From the NCBI GenBank assembly GCA_030426265.1, contig JAUHYP010000008.1, positions 1 through 64,000 on the forward strand: a stretch of 64,000 nt of DNA. The letters run 5' to 3'. Below the pieces are notes generated by a model. That model was given only the letters and a program-made list of their open reading frames with translations. It was not told the origin of the DNA and ran no database searches. The stretch is from Gammaproteobacteria bacterium. GTDB taxonomy: Bacteria > Pseudomonadota > Gammaproteobacteria > Xanthomonadales > SZUA-36. Shown one piece after another: positions 1-11,610 of this stretch. Numbering within the stretch: position 1 is the first letter of the stretch; every line of letters begins with the position of its first letter. Made by a program: the position numbers and the translations under genes.

Positions 1-647
1 GCGAACAGCTGGCGCGCACCCGCTTCCCCATCGGCGACCTGGAAAAACCGGCCGTGCGCGAGCGCGCCGAGGCCGCCGGCCTGGCCGTGCACGACAAGAA
101 GGACAGCACCGGCATCTGCTTCATCGGTGAGCGGGATTTCAACGGCTTCCTGGCCCGGTACCTGGAGGCGGCGCCGGGCGAGATCCGCACCCCCGAAGGC
201 GAGTTGCTCGGGCGGCACCAGGGCCTGATGTTTCACACCCTGGGTCAGCGCCAGGGGCTGGGTATCGGAGGCGTGAAGGGCCATCCCGACGCCCCCTGGT
301 TCGTGCTGCACAAGGACACCGACACGAATGTCCTGTACGCCGGCCAGGGGCACGACCACCCCTGGCTGATGTCCCGGCGCGTGGCGGCGGAGCAGTTGGC
401 CTGGGTGACGGGCGAAGCCCCGGAAGCCGGCCGCCGACTGACCGCCAAATTGCGCTATCGCCAGGCCGACCAGGCCTGCACCGTGGATGTGATCGAAGGC
501 GACCGCCTGGTGGTGGCCTTTGACGAGGCCCAGCGCGCGGCCACGCCCGGCCAGTCGCTGGTGCTGTACGACGGCGACGAGTGCCTGGGCGGCGGCGTGA
601 TCTGCGCCATCGACGCCCCGCCCGTGCCCGAGACGCTGCGGCCATGA
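1..647 (+). CDS. mnmA: tRNA-specific 2-thiouridylase MnmA, C-terminal part
   Basis: This is the 3' part of the enzyme that thiolates U34 in the wobble position of tRNA-Lys, Glu and Gln, using ATP and sulfur relayed from IscS. The reading frame is open from the window edge (first full codon at base 3) to a TGA at 645-647, leaving about 214 residues; the N-terminal PP-loop ATP-pyrophosphatase region lies outside. The family segment [12 protein letters not shown] is visible; it holds the second catalytic cysteine. It is followed by the [13 protein letters not shown] region and a beta-barrel C-terminal domain ([11 protein letters not shown]). hflD follows, the usual gammaproteobacterial order. 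It is truncated only by the window edge. Confidence 0.95.
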   Translation, partial: EQLARTRFPIGDLEKPAVRERAEAAGLAVHDKKDSTGICFIGERDFNGFLARYLEAAPGEIRTPEGELLGRHQGLMFHTLGQRQGLGIGGVKGHPDAPWFVLHKDTDTNVLYAGQGHDHPWLMSRRVAAEQLAWVTGEAPEAGRRLTAKLRYRQADQACTVDVIEGDRLVVAFDEAQRAATPGQSLVLYDGDECLGGGVICAIDAPPVPETLRP

Positions 648-744
648 ACCCGATTCACCCTGACACCGCAGCCAGCCCTGCGGGGCCCGCCACCCTGCAT
701 CGGCGGACCACCGACACTGCAACAACCCTGGAGTCCCTCCCCCT

Positions 745-1353
745 GTGAACCCGCGCGCTCTCGCCCTCGCCGGCGTCTTCCAGTCCGCCGAACTCGTGCG
801 CCAGGCCGCGCACCATGGCGCCTGGTCCGGCTACGCCGCCACCGCCAGCCTGGACAGCCTGTTCCGGCTCGAATCCGACAGCGTGGAGGCCGTGTACGGC
901 CAGCGTGATCGCCTTCGCCTGGGCCTGGAAACCCTGGCCGAGGTGCTGGGTGGGGAGACCGACAACACCGAGAGCCTGCGCCACGCGGTCGGCCTGTTGC
1001 AGATGCAGCGCAAATTCCTGCGCGATCGCTCGATGGTCACCGAGGTCGGCGAGTCGCTGGAACGCATCGAACAGGAGACCCGCGACCTGGAGGAGCACCC
1101 GCGCGAGGAACGGCGCGCCGAGGAAGTGGCGGACCTGTACACCCGCACGCTGTCCCACCTGACCCCGCGCATCGTGGTCAACGGCAGCCCCCGCCACCTG
1201 CAGGATCCGCGCACGGTGGCCTGGATCCGCGCCCTGCTGTTCGCCGGGCTGCGTTCGGCCGTGCTCTGGCAGCAACTGGGCGGCGGTCGCTTCAGCCTGC
1301 TGTTCGGTCGCAAGCGCCTGCTGGAAGACACGCGGGAACTGCTGCAGGGCTGA
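745..1353 (+). CDS. hflD: HflD family protein (high frequency lysogenization protein)
   Basis: A 202-residue protein matching the HflD/YcfC family in length and in the segments GVFQSAELVRQ near the N-terminus and LLQMQRKFLRD in the middle. In E. coli HflD is a peripheral membrane protein that binds the lambda CII activator; its housekeeping role is unclear. The protein looks all-helical with no signal peptide or membrane span. The start is a GTG at 745; no ATG gives a better fit to the family N-terminus. It lies 97 bases after mnmA, as in E. coli, and is probably co-transcribed with it. The assignment is firm, the cellular role is not. Confidence 0.9.
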   Translation: MNPRALALAGVFQSAELVRQAAHHGAWSGYAATASLDSLFRLESDSVEAVYGQRDRLRLGLETLAEVLGGETDNTESLRHAVGLLQMQRKFLRDRSMVTEVGESLERIEQETRDLEEHPREERRAEEVADLYTRTLSHLTPRIVVNGSPRHLQDPRTVAWIRALLFAGLRSAVLWQQLGGGRFSLLFGRKRLLEDTRELLQG

Positions 1354-1364
1354 GCCGGATGGGC

Positions 1365-1370
1365 GATAAT
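1365..1370 (+). promoter_or_regulatory. Possible -10 box for acnA
   Basis: GATAAT lies 12 bases after the hflD stop and about 100 bases before the acnA start. The matching -35 position (about 1342-1347) is poor, so this may be a weak or activator-dependent promoter. Inference only. Confidence 0.3.
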
Positions 1371-1423
1371 AGCGGGCTCGCTGTCGCGTTCACGCGCGGG
1401 GGCGCGACACTGACGAATTCCCG

Positions 1424-1443
1424 GCGGCCACGGGGGTGGCCGC
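1424..1443 (+). promoter_or_regulatory. Strong GC hairpin in the acnA leader
   Basis: GCGGCCAC (1424-1431) and GTGGCCGC (1436-1443) form a perfect 8-bp stem with a GGGG loop, ending 28 bases before the acnA ATG. No T-tract follows, so it is not a standard terminator. It buries the alternative GTG at 1436, which supports the downstream ATG as the start. A role in mRNA stability or translation control of aconitase is possible but unproven. Confidence 0.45.
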
Positions 1444-1471
1444 GACCTGTAACGAAGAACTGGAGCTTCGC

Positions 1472-4237
<2,766 letters not shown>

Positions 4238-4280
4238 GCCTGTGGATCCGGCTTGGGCATTGGCCAGGTGATCGATTGAG

Positions 4281-4307
4281 AAAGGCCGGCGTATCGCCGG
4301 CCTTTTT
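4281..4307 (+). terminator. Rho-independent terminator of acnA
   Basis: AAAGGCCGGC (4281-4290) pairs with GCCGGCCTTT (4296-4305) around a five-base loop, followed by more T residues. The A- and T-rich ends make it potentially bidirectional, so it may also serve the convergent deacetylase gene ending at 4352. Confidence 0.85.
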
Positions 4308-4351
4308 CGTTGTGTCGTTCCCGTTGCCGCAGGGCCCGGCCGCTGTCGGGG

Positions 4352-5080
4352 TCAATTCCCCAGTGCCTGATTTCCGGGCGACATCGCGATCAGATCATTC
4401 ACGGTCACGAAGCGGTAACCGTCCGCCTCGAGCGTCTCGATCAGTTCGGGGACGGCGGCCATCGAGGCTTCGCGGGACCTGAACATGACGTGCAGCAGGA
4501 TGATCGACCCCGGCCGGACCTCGTTCCTGACGCGTTCGACCAGGGTCTCCGAAGTGACGTCGGGGCCCAGCCCGGTTTCCGGGTCGACGTCCCAGGTGAC
4601 CGTCGTCGTGTCCCGTTCACGAAGCACCCAGGGGAGCACGAACAGCTTCTTGCCGTAGGGCGGCCGAAAGACGATTTCGCCCTGGAATCCTGCTCCACGT
4701 ATCAATGCGTCCGTCCGGTCGAGTTCTGACCGCATGAAAGCCGGTGAGCGGAACACCATTCGGCTGTGGCTCCAGGAGTGGTTCGCGATTTGATGGCCGG
4801 ATTCCACGATGCGATGGGCCAGCCCGGGGTGCTGCGCCATGGCTCTGCCGTTGAGGAAAAAGGTGGCCGGGACCGCGTGTTCATCGAGCAGGGCCAGGAC
4901 CCGATCGGTACCGAAGGGCGTGGGCCCGTCATCGAAGGTCAGAGCGACGAGCTTCTCTGCCGTGTCCACGCGCGGCACCAGCGTTCCGAACAGCTGGTAG
5001 TCCGGCTGGCGTGCAAGTTGCCAGAGCCCCGCAAGGAGGACGATCGCGGCCAGGCACAGCATCAGGAGCTTCTTCAGCAT
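4352..5080 (-). CDS. Membrane-anchored polysaccharide deacetylase (NodB domain)
   Basis: A 242-residue protein with an N-terminal hydrophobic anchor (about residues 4-21) and one NodB homology domain, so it probably acts in the periplasm. All the carbohydrate-esterase 4 motifs are present: TFDDGP (48-53, catalytic base and metal aspartates), HSWSH (101-105, metal histidines), RPPYG (139-143), DVDP (164-167) and LLH (195-197). These enzymes remove N-acetyl (or other acyl) groups from chitin-like, peptidoglycan or exopolysaccharide sugars; the substrate cannot be told here. It stands alone, convergent with acnA and 142 bases downstream of lhr. No polysaccharide synthesis genes are nearby. Confidence 0.88.
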   Translation of the reverse strand: MLKKLLMLCLAAIVLLAGLWQLARQPDYQLFGTLVPRVDTAEKLVALTFDDGPTPFGTDRVLALLDEHAVPATFFLNGRAMAQHPGLAHRIVESGHQIANHSWSHSRMVFRSPAFMRSELDRTDALIRGAGFQGEIVFRPPYGKKLFVLPWVLRERDTTTVTWDVDPETGLGPDVTSETLVERVRNEVRPGSIILLHVMFRSREASMAAVPELIETLEADGYRFVTVNDLIAMSPGNQALGN

Positions 5081-5222
5081 GCGGAAAGCCTAACCGCTGG
5101 CGATACTCACCGGCGCCCGCGAATCAGGCGATCTTCGGGCGAGTGATCCGGAGTTGCTGGGTGACTGACGTCCCCTGTCGCCCGGTGCGGCCCATTACCG
5201 GGGCGTGGGCGACGAGTCGTGA

Positions 5223-8200
5223 TCAGCGAATGCCGTGCCGGCGCCAGGGCGTGACGATGCGCAGCAGCTCATCGGCACGGGCGGTGGCGTCCTTGTTCGC
5301 GCCGGACAGGACTTCGACCTCCTCACCGACCAGGCGCGCGGCGGGCAGTCCGTCCTGGAGCAGGATGCGGTTACCGGCCTGGGCGGGAGTCTTCGCGCCC
5401 GGCAGGACCAGGCCGCCGAGGTTCAAGGGGTCGGCCGCGCTGATCACGGCCAGGGGTGGCCGGGCGGCGCCATCGCGGCACTGGTGTAGCAGGCCCACGG
5501 CCTCCGGCAGGGCGAACTGTTCGCCGGAAAAGCCATCCACGAACCGGCCGCCCCGCACCTCGCCTCGGTCCTCCATGCGGCGCAGGTAGCGCAGCAGGTC
5601 GCGCCAGGGCGGCAACAGGGGTTCGCGCTGCAGCACGGTGCGGAACACGACGCCGTAGCGGTTCAGCAGCGCCGTGCAGAGCGTGGCCAGCCGCGCCTGG
5701 TGACAGGCCTGGGCCAGTGCCTGCTCGTCTTCCTCCACGAGGGGCCGCAACAGACTCCAGCGCCCGACAGGCGCCAGGGCCTTGCCCCGGCCGCGCTCCA
5801 GCCGTTGCCTGACCTTCGTCTTCTGCCGGTCGGGGCGCAGCAGCCAGCGCAGGGGTGAGAAGGCATCCGCGGTCACTTCGCCGGCGTACACCAGCGCTTT
5901 GAGCCCTTCTTCGAGCTGGGGCGCCAACAGGCCCGTGGCGCGTTCGAGGTCGGGCATGAAGCTGGCGCCCTGTCGTTCCAGCACCTCGCGAATCCGCGCG
6001 GCATAGGGGTTGTCCCTGTCCGCGGAATCTTCGCCCTCGCCGGACTCCTGGTTCTGGCCCTGTCCGGCCCCCTGGCCCGAACCCCGCCAGTCATCCAGGT
6101 GCGCCCGGGGCACCAGGGCCACCGGTGAAGCCGCAACCACGCGCTGGCCACTCCCCGCTTCGAGCAGGGGGCGAAACCAGGCCAGCTCGCCGCTCAGGAA
6201 GCGCTGATCCAACGCGGCGGGCTCGGCGTCTTTTACCCGCGCTCGCAACAGGCCGTGTTCCCACGCGTCCACCGGGGCGGACCAGCCCTCCAGGCGCTCC
6301 AGGGCCTGGTCGAGGCTGGCCGGGTCGTCCAGGGCGTGCCAGCGGAACAGGAAGCGGGCGAAGGCCTCGGGCGGGACCGGCTTGACGGCCTTTCGCCGCT
6401 GTTCGCGGCTGTAGCGATGAATGCGCGCCAGCAGGCGGCGCTCGCACCACAGGTCGGTGGCGCCTTCCTGCTCCATGCGGATGGCGTAGCCCTGCCCTTG
6501 CAAACGTACCAGGGCCATGTCCATGACCTTGGGCGTAACGGCCAGGGCGGTGGCGAGTTGTCCCCGGGTGACAGGACCCAGCCCCGCCAGCCGGTCTCGC
6601 ACCAGGGCGGCCAGGGCTTCCTCGGCGTCCCAGGTCTCGTCGAACCCGGGCGCCGGGGCGATGTCGGGCGATGCGGTCGATTCCGGATGCACGGCCCTCC
6701 ATTCCGCCAGGCGCTCGGCCGCTACCCAGACCACTTCGCCGGTCGGAATGCGCAGGGCCGTGGCGCGATGGTCTTCCTTGAGCGTGGTGAACCAGGCCGG
6801 CCAACGGCGTGCGTCCCCCGGGGCGCCGGTCAGGGAGTTGCCGGTCGTGAACTCGGACTGGCTGAGCCCGCCGAATTGCACCAGCGTGTCGTGCAGTTCG
6901 TCGGGGCTGCGGGGGCTGGACCAGGCCTCGTCACGCACCTGCTCGCGCGCCGCCTGGCTGACGATGCGCAGGGTGCCGGCGCTGCCGAGGTCGGAGGGCG
7001 CGCCGCCGATGGCGCGGGTGCGTCGCTCCTCGGCTTCGCCGTCGTCCAGGAAAGCGTAGGGCTTGGCGTTGATCACTTCCCGCGCCAGGGGCGAGGGACC
7101 GGTCAGGTCGGCGCAGCGCACCTCGATGGCGCCCTCGCCCAGGCGTTCGAGCACCTGCACCAGCCCGTCGATGTCCATGGTCTCATGCAGGCAATCACCA
7201 ATCGTCTGCTTGACCAGTGGGTGGTCGGGAATCTCCCGCGCACCGGCCAGGTTCTCGGCGCAGGCGATCTGGTCGGGGAATACCACCGAGACCAGGTCCT
7301 CGGCCTGGTTCCGCTGCCATTGCGCCGGCAGGCGTTTGCCGTTGCGCATGCGCTGCACGGCCAGGGCGATGGTGGCGTTCCAGCGCCAGCGCGCCTCGAA
7401 CATGGGGGCGTCCAGCAGCGCCTGGACCAGCACCTGCTCGACCGTCTCCGGTTTCAGGTAGTCCATCACCGAGGCCAGCTCGAAGGAATGGGTCTCGCCC
7501 AGGCTCAGGATCAGGCAGTCTTCCAGGGCGGCGGCCTGCAGCTCGAAGTTGAACTGGCGGCAAAAACGCTTGCGCAGGCTCAGGCCCCAGGCGCGCATGA
7601 TGCGCGAGCCCAGGGTGGCGTGCAGCACCAGGTGCATGTCGCCGGTGTCGTCGAAGAAACGCTCCAGGATGACCCGGTCACGCGTGGGCAGGCCGTCCAG
7701 GGCCTCCCAGGCGGCGTGCAGGTAGGCGACCAGTTGCTCGGCGACGGCGGGGTCGAAGCCCTCGGCCTCCAGCATGGCCTGGGCCGCTTCCGGGCCCTTG
7801 TGGGCGAAGGTGTCCGCCAGTTCCTGGCGCAGGCCGGCCACGGCGGCGCTGAGCTCATCGCTGCGTCCCGGCCGGTCACCGAACCAGAACGGCAGCGTCG
7901 GCGGCTCACCGTGCGCGTCTTCCACGAGCACGCGATTCTGGTCGGTCTTGAGGATGCGGTAGCTGTTGTTGCCCAGCTGGAAGATGTCGCCGGGAAGACT
8001 CTCGAAGGAGAAATCCTCGCCCAGTGTCCCGATGCGGTGGCCGCCGGGCATGAGGATGACGTCGTAATCGAACTGGTCCGGTATGGCGCCGCCGTTCTGC
8101 AGCGCCGTGAGGCGGGCCGCCGGGCGGGCGCGCAGGCGGCCATTGACCGCATCGTGGTACACCCAGGCGGAGCGGCGGCCGCGGCGCGTGGTGTAGCCCT

Positions 8201-9614
8201 CGGCCAGCATGGCGACCACGCCCTGGAAATCCGCTTCGGACAGGTCGCGGTAGGGCCAGGCGCGGCGCAGGCTGGCGAGCAGTTCGTCGGTGGTCCACTC
8301 CCTCGCGCTGACCTCGGCCACCACCTGCTGGGCCAGCACGTCCAGGGGTGCGTCGGGAATGACGATGGCGTCGAGATCGCCCTGCTCCACGGCCCGTTGC
8401 AGGGCCACGCACTCGACCAGGTCGTCCCGGCTCAGTGGAAACAGGCGTCCCTTGGGCGTGCCGCCCACCTGGTGGCCGGAACGGCCCACGCGCTGCAGGA
8501 AGGCGGCGATGCTGCCGGGGGAGCCGAGCTGGCAGACCAGGTCCACCGCGCCGATGTCGATGCCCAGTTCCAGCGATGCAGTGGCGACCAGGACGCGTAA
8601 TCGTCCCGCCTTGAGCGCCTGCTCGGACTCGAAGCGGTGCTGGCGCGACAGGCTGCCGTGGTGCGCCGTCACCGCCTCCTCGCCGATGCGCTCGGCCAGG
8701 TGGCGGGCCACGCGTTCGGCCAGGCGTCGCGTGTTCACGAACACCAGGGTGGTGGTGTGGCTCTCGGCGAGTTCGGCCAGGCGGTCGTAGACCTCTGCCC
8801 AGTGCTCGCCGGCCATCACCGCCTCCAGCGGCGAACCGGTGAGCTCGATGGCCAGGTCACGGTCCCGCTGGTGGCCGCTGTCGACGATGGCGCAGTCCCC
8901 GCCGCCCGTCAGGAAGCCGGCGATGGCTTCGATGGGCTTTTGCGTGGCGGACAGGCCGATGCGCTTTGGCGGCCGGCCGCAGAGCGCGTCCAGGCGCGCC
9001 AGCGACAGCGCCAGATGGCAGCCGCGCTTGTTGCCGGCCACCGCGTGGATTTCGTCGACGATGACGGTTTCCACCCGGTCCAGCATGCGCCGGCCGGAAT
9101 CGGAGGTCAGCAGCAGGTACAGCGATTCGGGCGTGGTGACCAGGATGTGCGGCGGGCGCTTGGCCATGGATGCACGTTCGCCGGGCGGCGTGTCCCCGGT
9201 GCGCACGGCCGCGCGGATGCCGCTGGGCGGCGCCCTGCCCGCTTCCAGTTGCGCTTCGACGCCTTCCAGGGGCTGGCCGAGGTTGCGGTGAATGTCGTTG
9301 GAAAGCGCCTTGAGCGGGGAGACGTAGAGCACGTGCACGCGGTCTTCCAGGGGCCCGCGGCGGCTGGCGCGCACCAGGTCGTCGATCGCGCAGAGAAAGG
9401 CCGACAGGGTCTTGCCGCTACCCGTGGGCGCCGCCACCAGCGTGTCGTTCCCCTCGCGGATGCGTTGCCAGGCGGCAAGCTGGGTGGGCGTGGGCGCTTC
9501 GAAGGCGCTTTCGAACCAGTCACGAACCGGCGTGGAGAACAGCTCCGCCAGTGACGGTTCCACGCTCAGCACCGGAGAGGCGTCTGGGGATGACGGAGGG
9601 GAAGAAGCGGCCAT
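5223..9614 (-). CDS. lhr: Large ATP-dependent helicase Lhr
   Basis: A 1463-residue superfamily 2 helicase of the Lhr type, close to the roughly 1500 residues of full-length Lhr. The motor has motif I APTGSGKT (62-69), motif II DEIH (187-190) and motif III SAT (222-224). The second RecA domain carries TASLELGIDIGAVD and QRVGRSGH. A winged-helix region follows, then the long C-terminal extension found in Lhr but not in shorter Lhr-core proteins. Lhr translocates 3' to 5' on DNA and is linked to DNA repair. The start ATG at 9614 precedes a low-complexity Ser/Pro stretch. The gene is monocistronic by spacing. Large plus-strand frames opposite it are antisense artefacts. Confidence 0.93.
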   Translation of the reverse strand: MAASSPPSSPDASPVLSVEPSLAELFSTPVRDWFESAFEAPTPTQLAAWQRIREGNDTLVAAPTGSGKTLSAFLCAIDDLVRASRRGPLEDRVHVLYVSPLKALSNDIHRNLGQPLEGVEAQLEAGRAPPSGIRAAVRTGDTPPGERASMAKRPPHILVTTPESLYLLLTSDSGRRMLDRVETVIVDEIHAVAGNKRGCHLALSLARLDALCGRPPKRIGLSATQKPIEAIAGFLTGGGDCAIVDSGHQRDRDLAIELTGSPLEAVMAGEHWAEVYDRLAELAESHTTTLVFVNTRRLAERVARHLAERIGEEAVTAHHGSLSRQHRFESEQALKAGRLRVLVATASLELGIDIGAVDLVCQLGSPGSIAAFLQRVGRSGHQVGGTPKGRLFPLSRDDLVECVALQRAVEQGDLDAIVIPDAPLDVLAQQVVAEVSAREWTTDELLASLRRAWPYRDLSEADFQGVVAMLAEGYTTRRGRRSAWVYHDAVNGRLRARPAARLTALQNGGAIPDQFDYDVILMPGGHRIGTLGEDFSFESLPGDIFQLGNNSYRILKTDQNRVLVEDAHGEPPTLPFWFGDRPGRSDELSAAVAGLRQELADTFAHKGPEAAQAMLEAEGFDPAVAEQLVAYLHAAWEALDGLPTRDRVILERFFDDTGDMHLVLHATLGSRIMRAWGLSLRKRFCRQFNFELQAAALEDCLILSLGETHSFELASVMDYLKPETVEQVLVQALLDAPMFEARWRWNATIALAVQRMRNGKRLPAQWQRNQAEDLVSVVFPDQIACAENLAGAREIPDHPLVKQTIGDCLHETMDIDGLVQVLERLGEGAIEVRCADLTGPSPLAREVINAKPYAFLDDGEAEERRTRAIGGAPSDLGSAGTLRIVSQAAREQVRDEAWSSPRSPDELHDTLVQFGGLSQSEFTTGNSLTGAPGDARRWPAWFTTLKEDHRATALRIPTGEVVWVAAERLAEWRAVHPESTASPDIAPAPGFDETWDAEEALAALVRDRLAGLGPVTRGQLATALAVTPKVMDMALVRLQGQGYAIRMEQEGATDLWCERRLLARIHRYSREQRRKAVKPVPPEAFARFLFRWHALDDPASLDQALERLEGWSAPVDAWEHGLLRARVKDAEPAALDQRFLSGELAWFRPLLEAGSGQRVVAASPVALVPRAHLDDWRGSGQGAGQGQNQESGEGEDSADRDNPYAARIREVLERQGASFMPDLERATGLLAPQLEEGLKALVYAGEVTADAFSPLRWLLRPDRQKTKVRQRLERGRGKALAPVGRWSLLRPLVEEDEQALAQACHQARLATLCTALLNRYGVVFRTVLQREPLLPPWRDLLRYLRRMEDRGEVRGGRFVDGFSGEQFALPEAVGLLHQCRDGAARPPLAVISAADPLNLGGLVLPGAKTPAQAGNRILLQDGLPAARLVGEEVEVLSGANKDATARADELLRIVTPWRRHGIR

Positions 9615-9664
9615 ACTGACAGTTTAGCCGGGACGTTCTCAAAACCTGATAAAGCCGCCCGCGT

Positions 9665-10393
9665 TCAGTTCTGGGCCACCACCGGCTCGGCCAGCAAACG
9701 CTCGATCGCCGCGCGGATGCCGACCATGTCGTTGGCGCACTGGGCATGCCCTTCGGCCCCGTGGTCCTCGTGGTACTCCATGCCCGGGTGGACGTACTGG
9801 ATGACGCCTTGCTTGTCGAGCAGGAAGGTCACCGACGTGGCCGGCCGCTCGGGGCCTGTCAGCCACCAGTCCGCCAGCGTCCCGTTGCGCCATTCCCAGT
9901 CGATGGCGATGGGAAAGTCGAGACCGCGGACGTCGACGGCGTTCTGGACGCGTGCGACGTCCAACGGGGCGTCGCGGTCAGCCTTGGGGTGGTAGACCCC
10001 GACCATGGCCAGCCCCTGGGGTCCGTAGAAATCATTGAAGAACTTCAGCGCCGGCGTGCTGCTGGCGCAGAACGGACAGGTTTCCGTCCACCAGCGCACC
10101 AGGACCACCTGCCCGCGCAGGTCTTCCAGGGTCATCGGCTCCGAGTTCAGCCACCCGTCGAAACGGAATGGCGGTGCCGCCACGCCGATGCGGTCAATAC
10201 CCGCGTTGCGGTCCATGTCGTTCAGGCCGGTGAGCAGTTCGGCGATGCGCTGGTCGGCCTCCGGATCGGTTCTTCCCTTGTCCACCAGGACCTCCCGATA
10301 GTGGTCCCAGGAGGTCACGACGGTGATCTCTTCGGCGCTGGCCAAAGGGTTGACGCCAGCAAGCACGAGCAAAAGAATCGACAAGCGGTACAT
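9665..10393 (-). CDS. Exported thioredoxin-fold (redoxin/TlpA-like) protein
   Basis: A 242-residue protein with a clear signal peptide (hydrophobic residues 4-17, cleavage probably after ASA at 20), so periplasmic or exported. The thioredoxin-fold active site is WWTETCPFC (CPFC at 106-109), preceded by the usual APPF.FDGW and DLRGQVVLV strands and followed by FLLDKQGVIQYVHPG. About 50 residues before the redoxin domain (21-70) match nothing I recognise. CPFC is shared by some TlpA-like disulfide reductases and peroxidase-like proteins; the specific partner is unknown. It lies 50 bases upstream of lhr on the same strand. Confidence 0.75.
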   Translation of the reverse strand: MYRLSILLLVLAGVNPLASAEEITVVTSWDHYREVLVDKGRTDPEADQRIAELLTGLNDMDRNAGIDRIGVAAPPFRFDGWLNSEPMTLEDLRGQVVLVRWWTETCPFCASSTPALKFFNDFYGPQGLAMVGVYHPKADRDAPLDVARVQNAVDVRGLDFPIAIDWEWRNGTLADWWLTGPERPATSVTFLLDKQGVIQYVHPGMEYHEDHGAEGHAQCANDMVGIRAAIERLLAEPVVAQN

Positions 10394-10518
10394 GATGCGG
10401 ATTTCCGAGCGGAGCCTGTAGAGAGTCTAATTCATCAACGGGTCGTCAACGCTCGTGTTGGACGCTGCGGCGTCAAGGAACGCCATCGACACGCCGATCA
10501 CGTACGAAACGGACAACG

Positions 10519-10555
10519 GGCGAGCCTGCCCGCATGGGCACGACTCGCCTTTTTT
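10519..10555 (+). terminator. Orphan plus-strand terminator (possible small-RNA end)
   Basis: GGCGAG (10519-10524) pairs with CTCGCC (10544-10549); inside, TGCCC pairs with GGGCA around GCAT, and six T residues follow at 10550-10555. This has the form of an intrinsic terminator reading to the right, but both flanking genes read to the left and no plus-strand gene precedes it. The reverse strand has no T-tract after the stem. It may end a small RNA starting in the 176-base gap or antisense to the redoxin gene. Confidence 0.55.
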
Positions 10556-10569
10556 GCTGACGTTGAGAA

Positions 10570-11502
10570 TCAGCCACGCAGGAATTCGAGCAGGTCCTGG
10601 TTGAGTTGGTCCTTGTGTGTGTCGGTAATGCCGTGGGGACCGCCCTTGTAGATGATCAGCTTGCTGCCGGGAATCATCTCGTGTGCGGCACGCGCATTGT
10701 TGTCGACCGGCACCAGTTGGTCGTCATCCCCGTGCAGGATCAGCGTCGGCACGTCGAACTGCTCCAGGTCTGGCCGGAAGTCCGTTTCCGAGAACGCCTT
10801 GATGGAATCGAAGGTGTTCTTGTGGCCCGCCTGCATGCCCTGGCTCCAGAACGACTGAATCAGACCCTGTGACACCCTGGCGCCGGGCCGGTTGAATCCG
10901 AAGAACGGGCCGGAGGCGATGTCGAGATACTGCTGCGAGCGGTTCTCCAGGGTGCCTTTACGGATGTCGTCATAAACGCTGATCGGCGTGCCGGTCGGGT
11001 TGTCCGGGGTCTGCAGCATCAATGGCGTTACGGCCCCGATCAGTACGGCCTTCTTCACGCGATCCGTCCCGTGGCGGCCGATGTAACGGGCCACTTCGCC
11101 GCCACCCGTGGAGAAGCCGACCAGTGAGACGTCGCGTAGGTCCAGTGCCTGGATGACCGTGGCGAGGTCATCGGCGTAGTGGTCCATGTCGTTTCCTTCC
11201 CAGGGCTGGCTCGAACGACCGTGCCCGCGTCGGTCATGCGCGATCACGCGGAACCCATGGTCGGCCAGGAAGATCATCTGTGATTCCCAGCTGTCGGCGT
11301 TCAGTGGCCACCCGTGGCTGAGAGTGACCACGGGTCCGTCCTTCGGCCCCCAATCCTTGTAGTACAGCTGTACGCCATCCGGGGTGGTGATGGTAGTGGC
11401 GGTTCGGGCGATGGGTTCCACCGCGTGGGCGGGTCCCTCCGCCGTGGCCAGGGACAGCGCCGCGGCGACGCCGGTGACGGTGTGTTGAATGAACTTGCTC
11501 AT
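10570..11502 (-). CDS. Secreted alpha/beta hydrolase, chloroperoxidase/arylesterase-like
   Basis: A 310-residue alpha/beta-hydrolase of the group annotated as non-heme chloroperoxidase or arylesterase. The lid-side motif is [11 protein letters not shown], the nucleophile elbow GFSTGGGE (Ser131), the acid HGDDDQLVP (Asp260/261) and the histidine GGPHGI (His290). Unlike the usual cytosolic members it starts with a signal peptide ending AHA at residue 27. The ATG at 11502 is chosen because GGAGAAGGA precedes it; an upstream in-frame start would add 17 polar residues before the signal. The substrate is unknown; ester hydrolysis is more likely the physiological activity than halogenation. It sits downstream of the SDR/NTF2 pair on the same strand with a 108-base gap. 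Confidence 0.82.
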   Translation of the reverse strand: MSKFIQHTVTGVAAALSLATAEGPAHAVEPIARTATTITTPDGVQLYYKDWGPKDGPVVTLSHGWPLNADSWESQMIFLADHGFRVIAHDRRGHGRSSQPWEGNDMDHYADDLATVIQALDLRDVSLVGFSTGGGEVARYIGRHGTDRVKKAVLIGAVTPLMLQTPDNPTGTPISVYDDIRKGTLENRSQQYLDIASGPFFGFNRPGARVSQGLIQSFWSQGMQAGHKNTFDSIKAFSETDFRPDLEQFDVPTLILHGDDDQLVPVDNNARAAHEMIPGSKLIIYKGGPHGITDTHKDQLNQDLLEFLRG

Positions 11503-11610
11503 GGTCCTTCTCCTTTCGATGTCAGAGTCTTCGGGTTGCTGGCGGCTCGACATGAGCCGTCATGAAAAGTCAGGTCAGGCCGGTACCGCCGGCCATCTGG
11601 CGCCAAACGT

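Noticed and set aside
5177-5213. Terminator after lhr
   Set aside because: GTCGCCC and GGGCGAC can pair over a long, loosely paired loop, but there is no T-tract and the stem is short. Not strong enough to annotate.
6255-8600. 781-codon open frame on the plus strand opposite lhr
   Set aside because: It is antisense to a clear helicase gene, has a low-complexity Gly/Gln/His/Val-rich composition and no recognisable domain. Long antisense frames are expected in GC-rich coding DNA.
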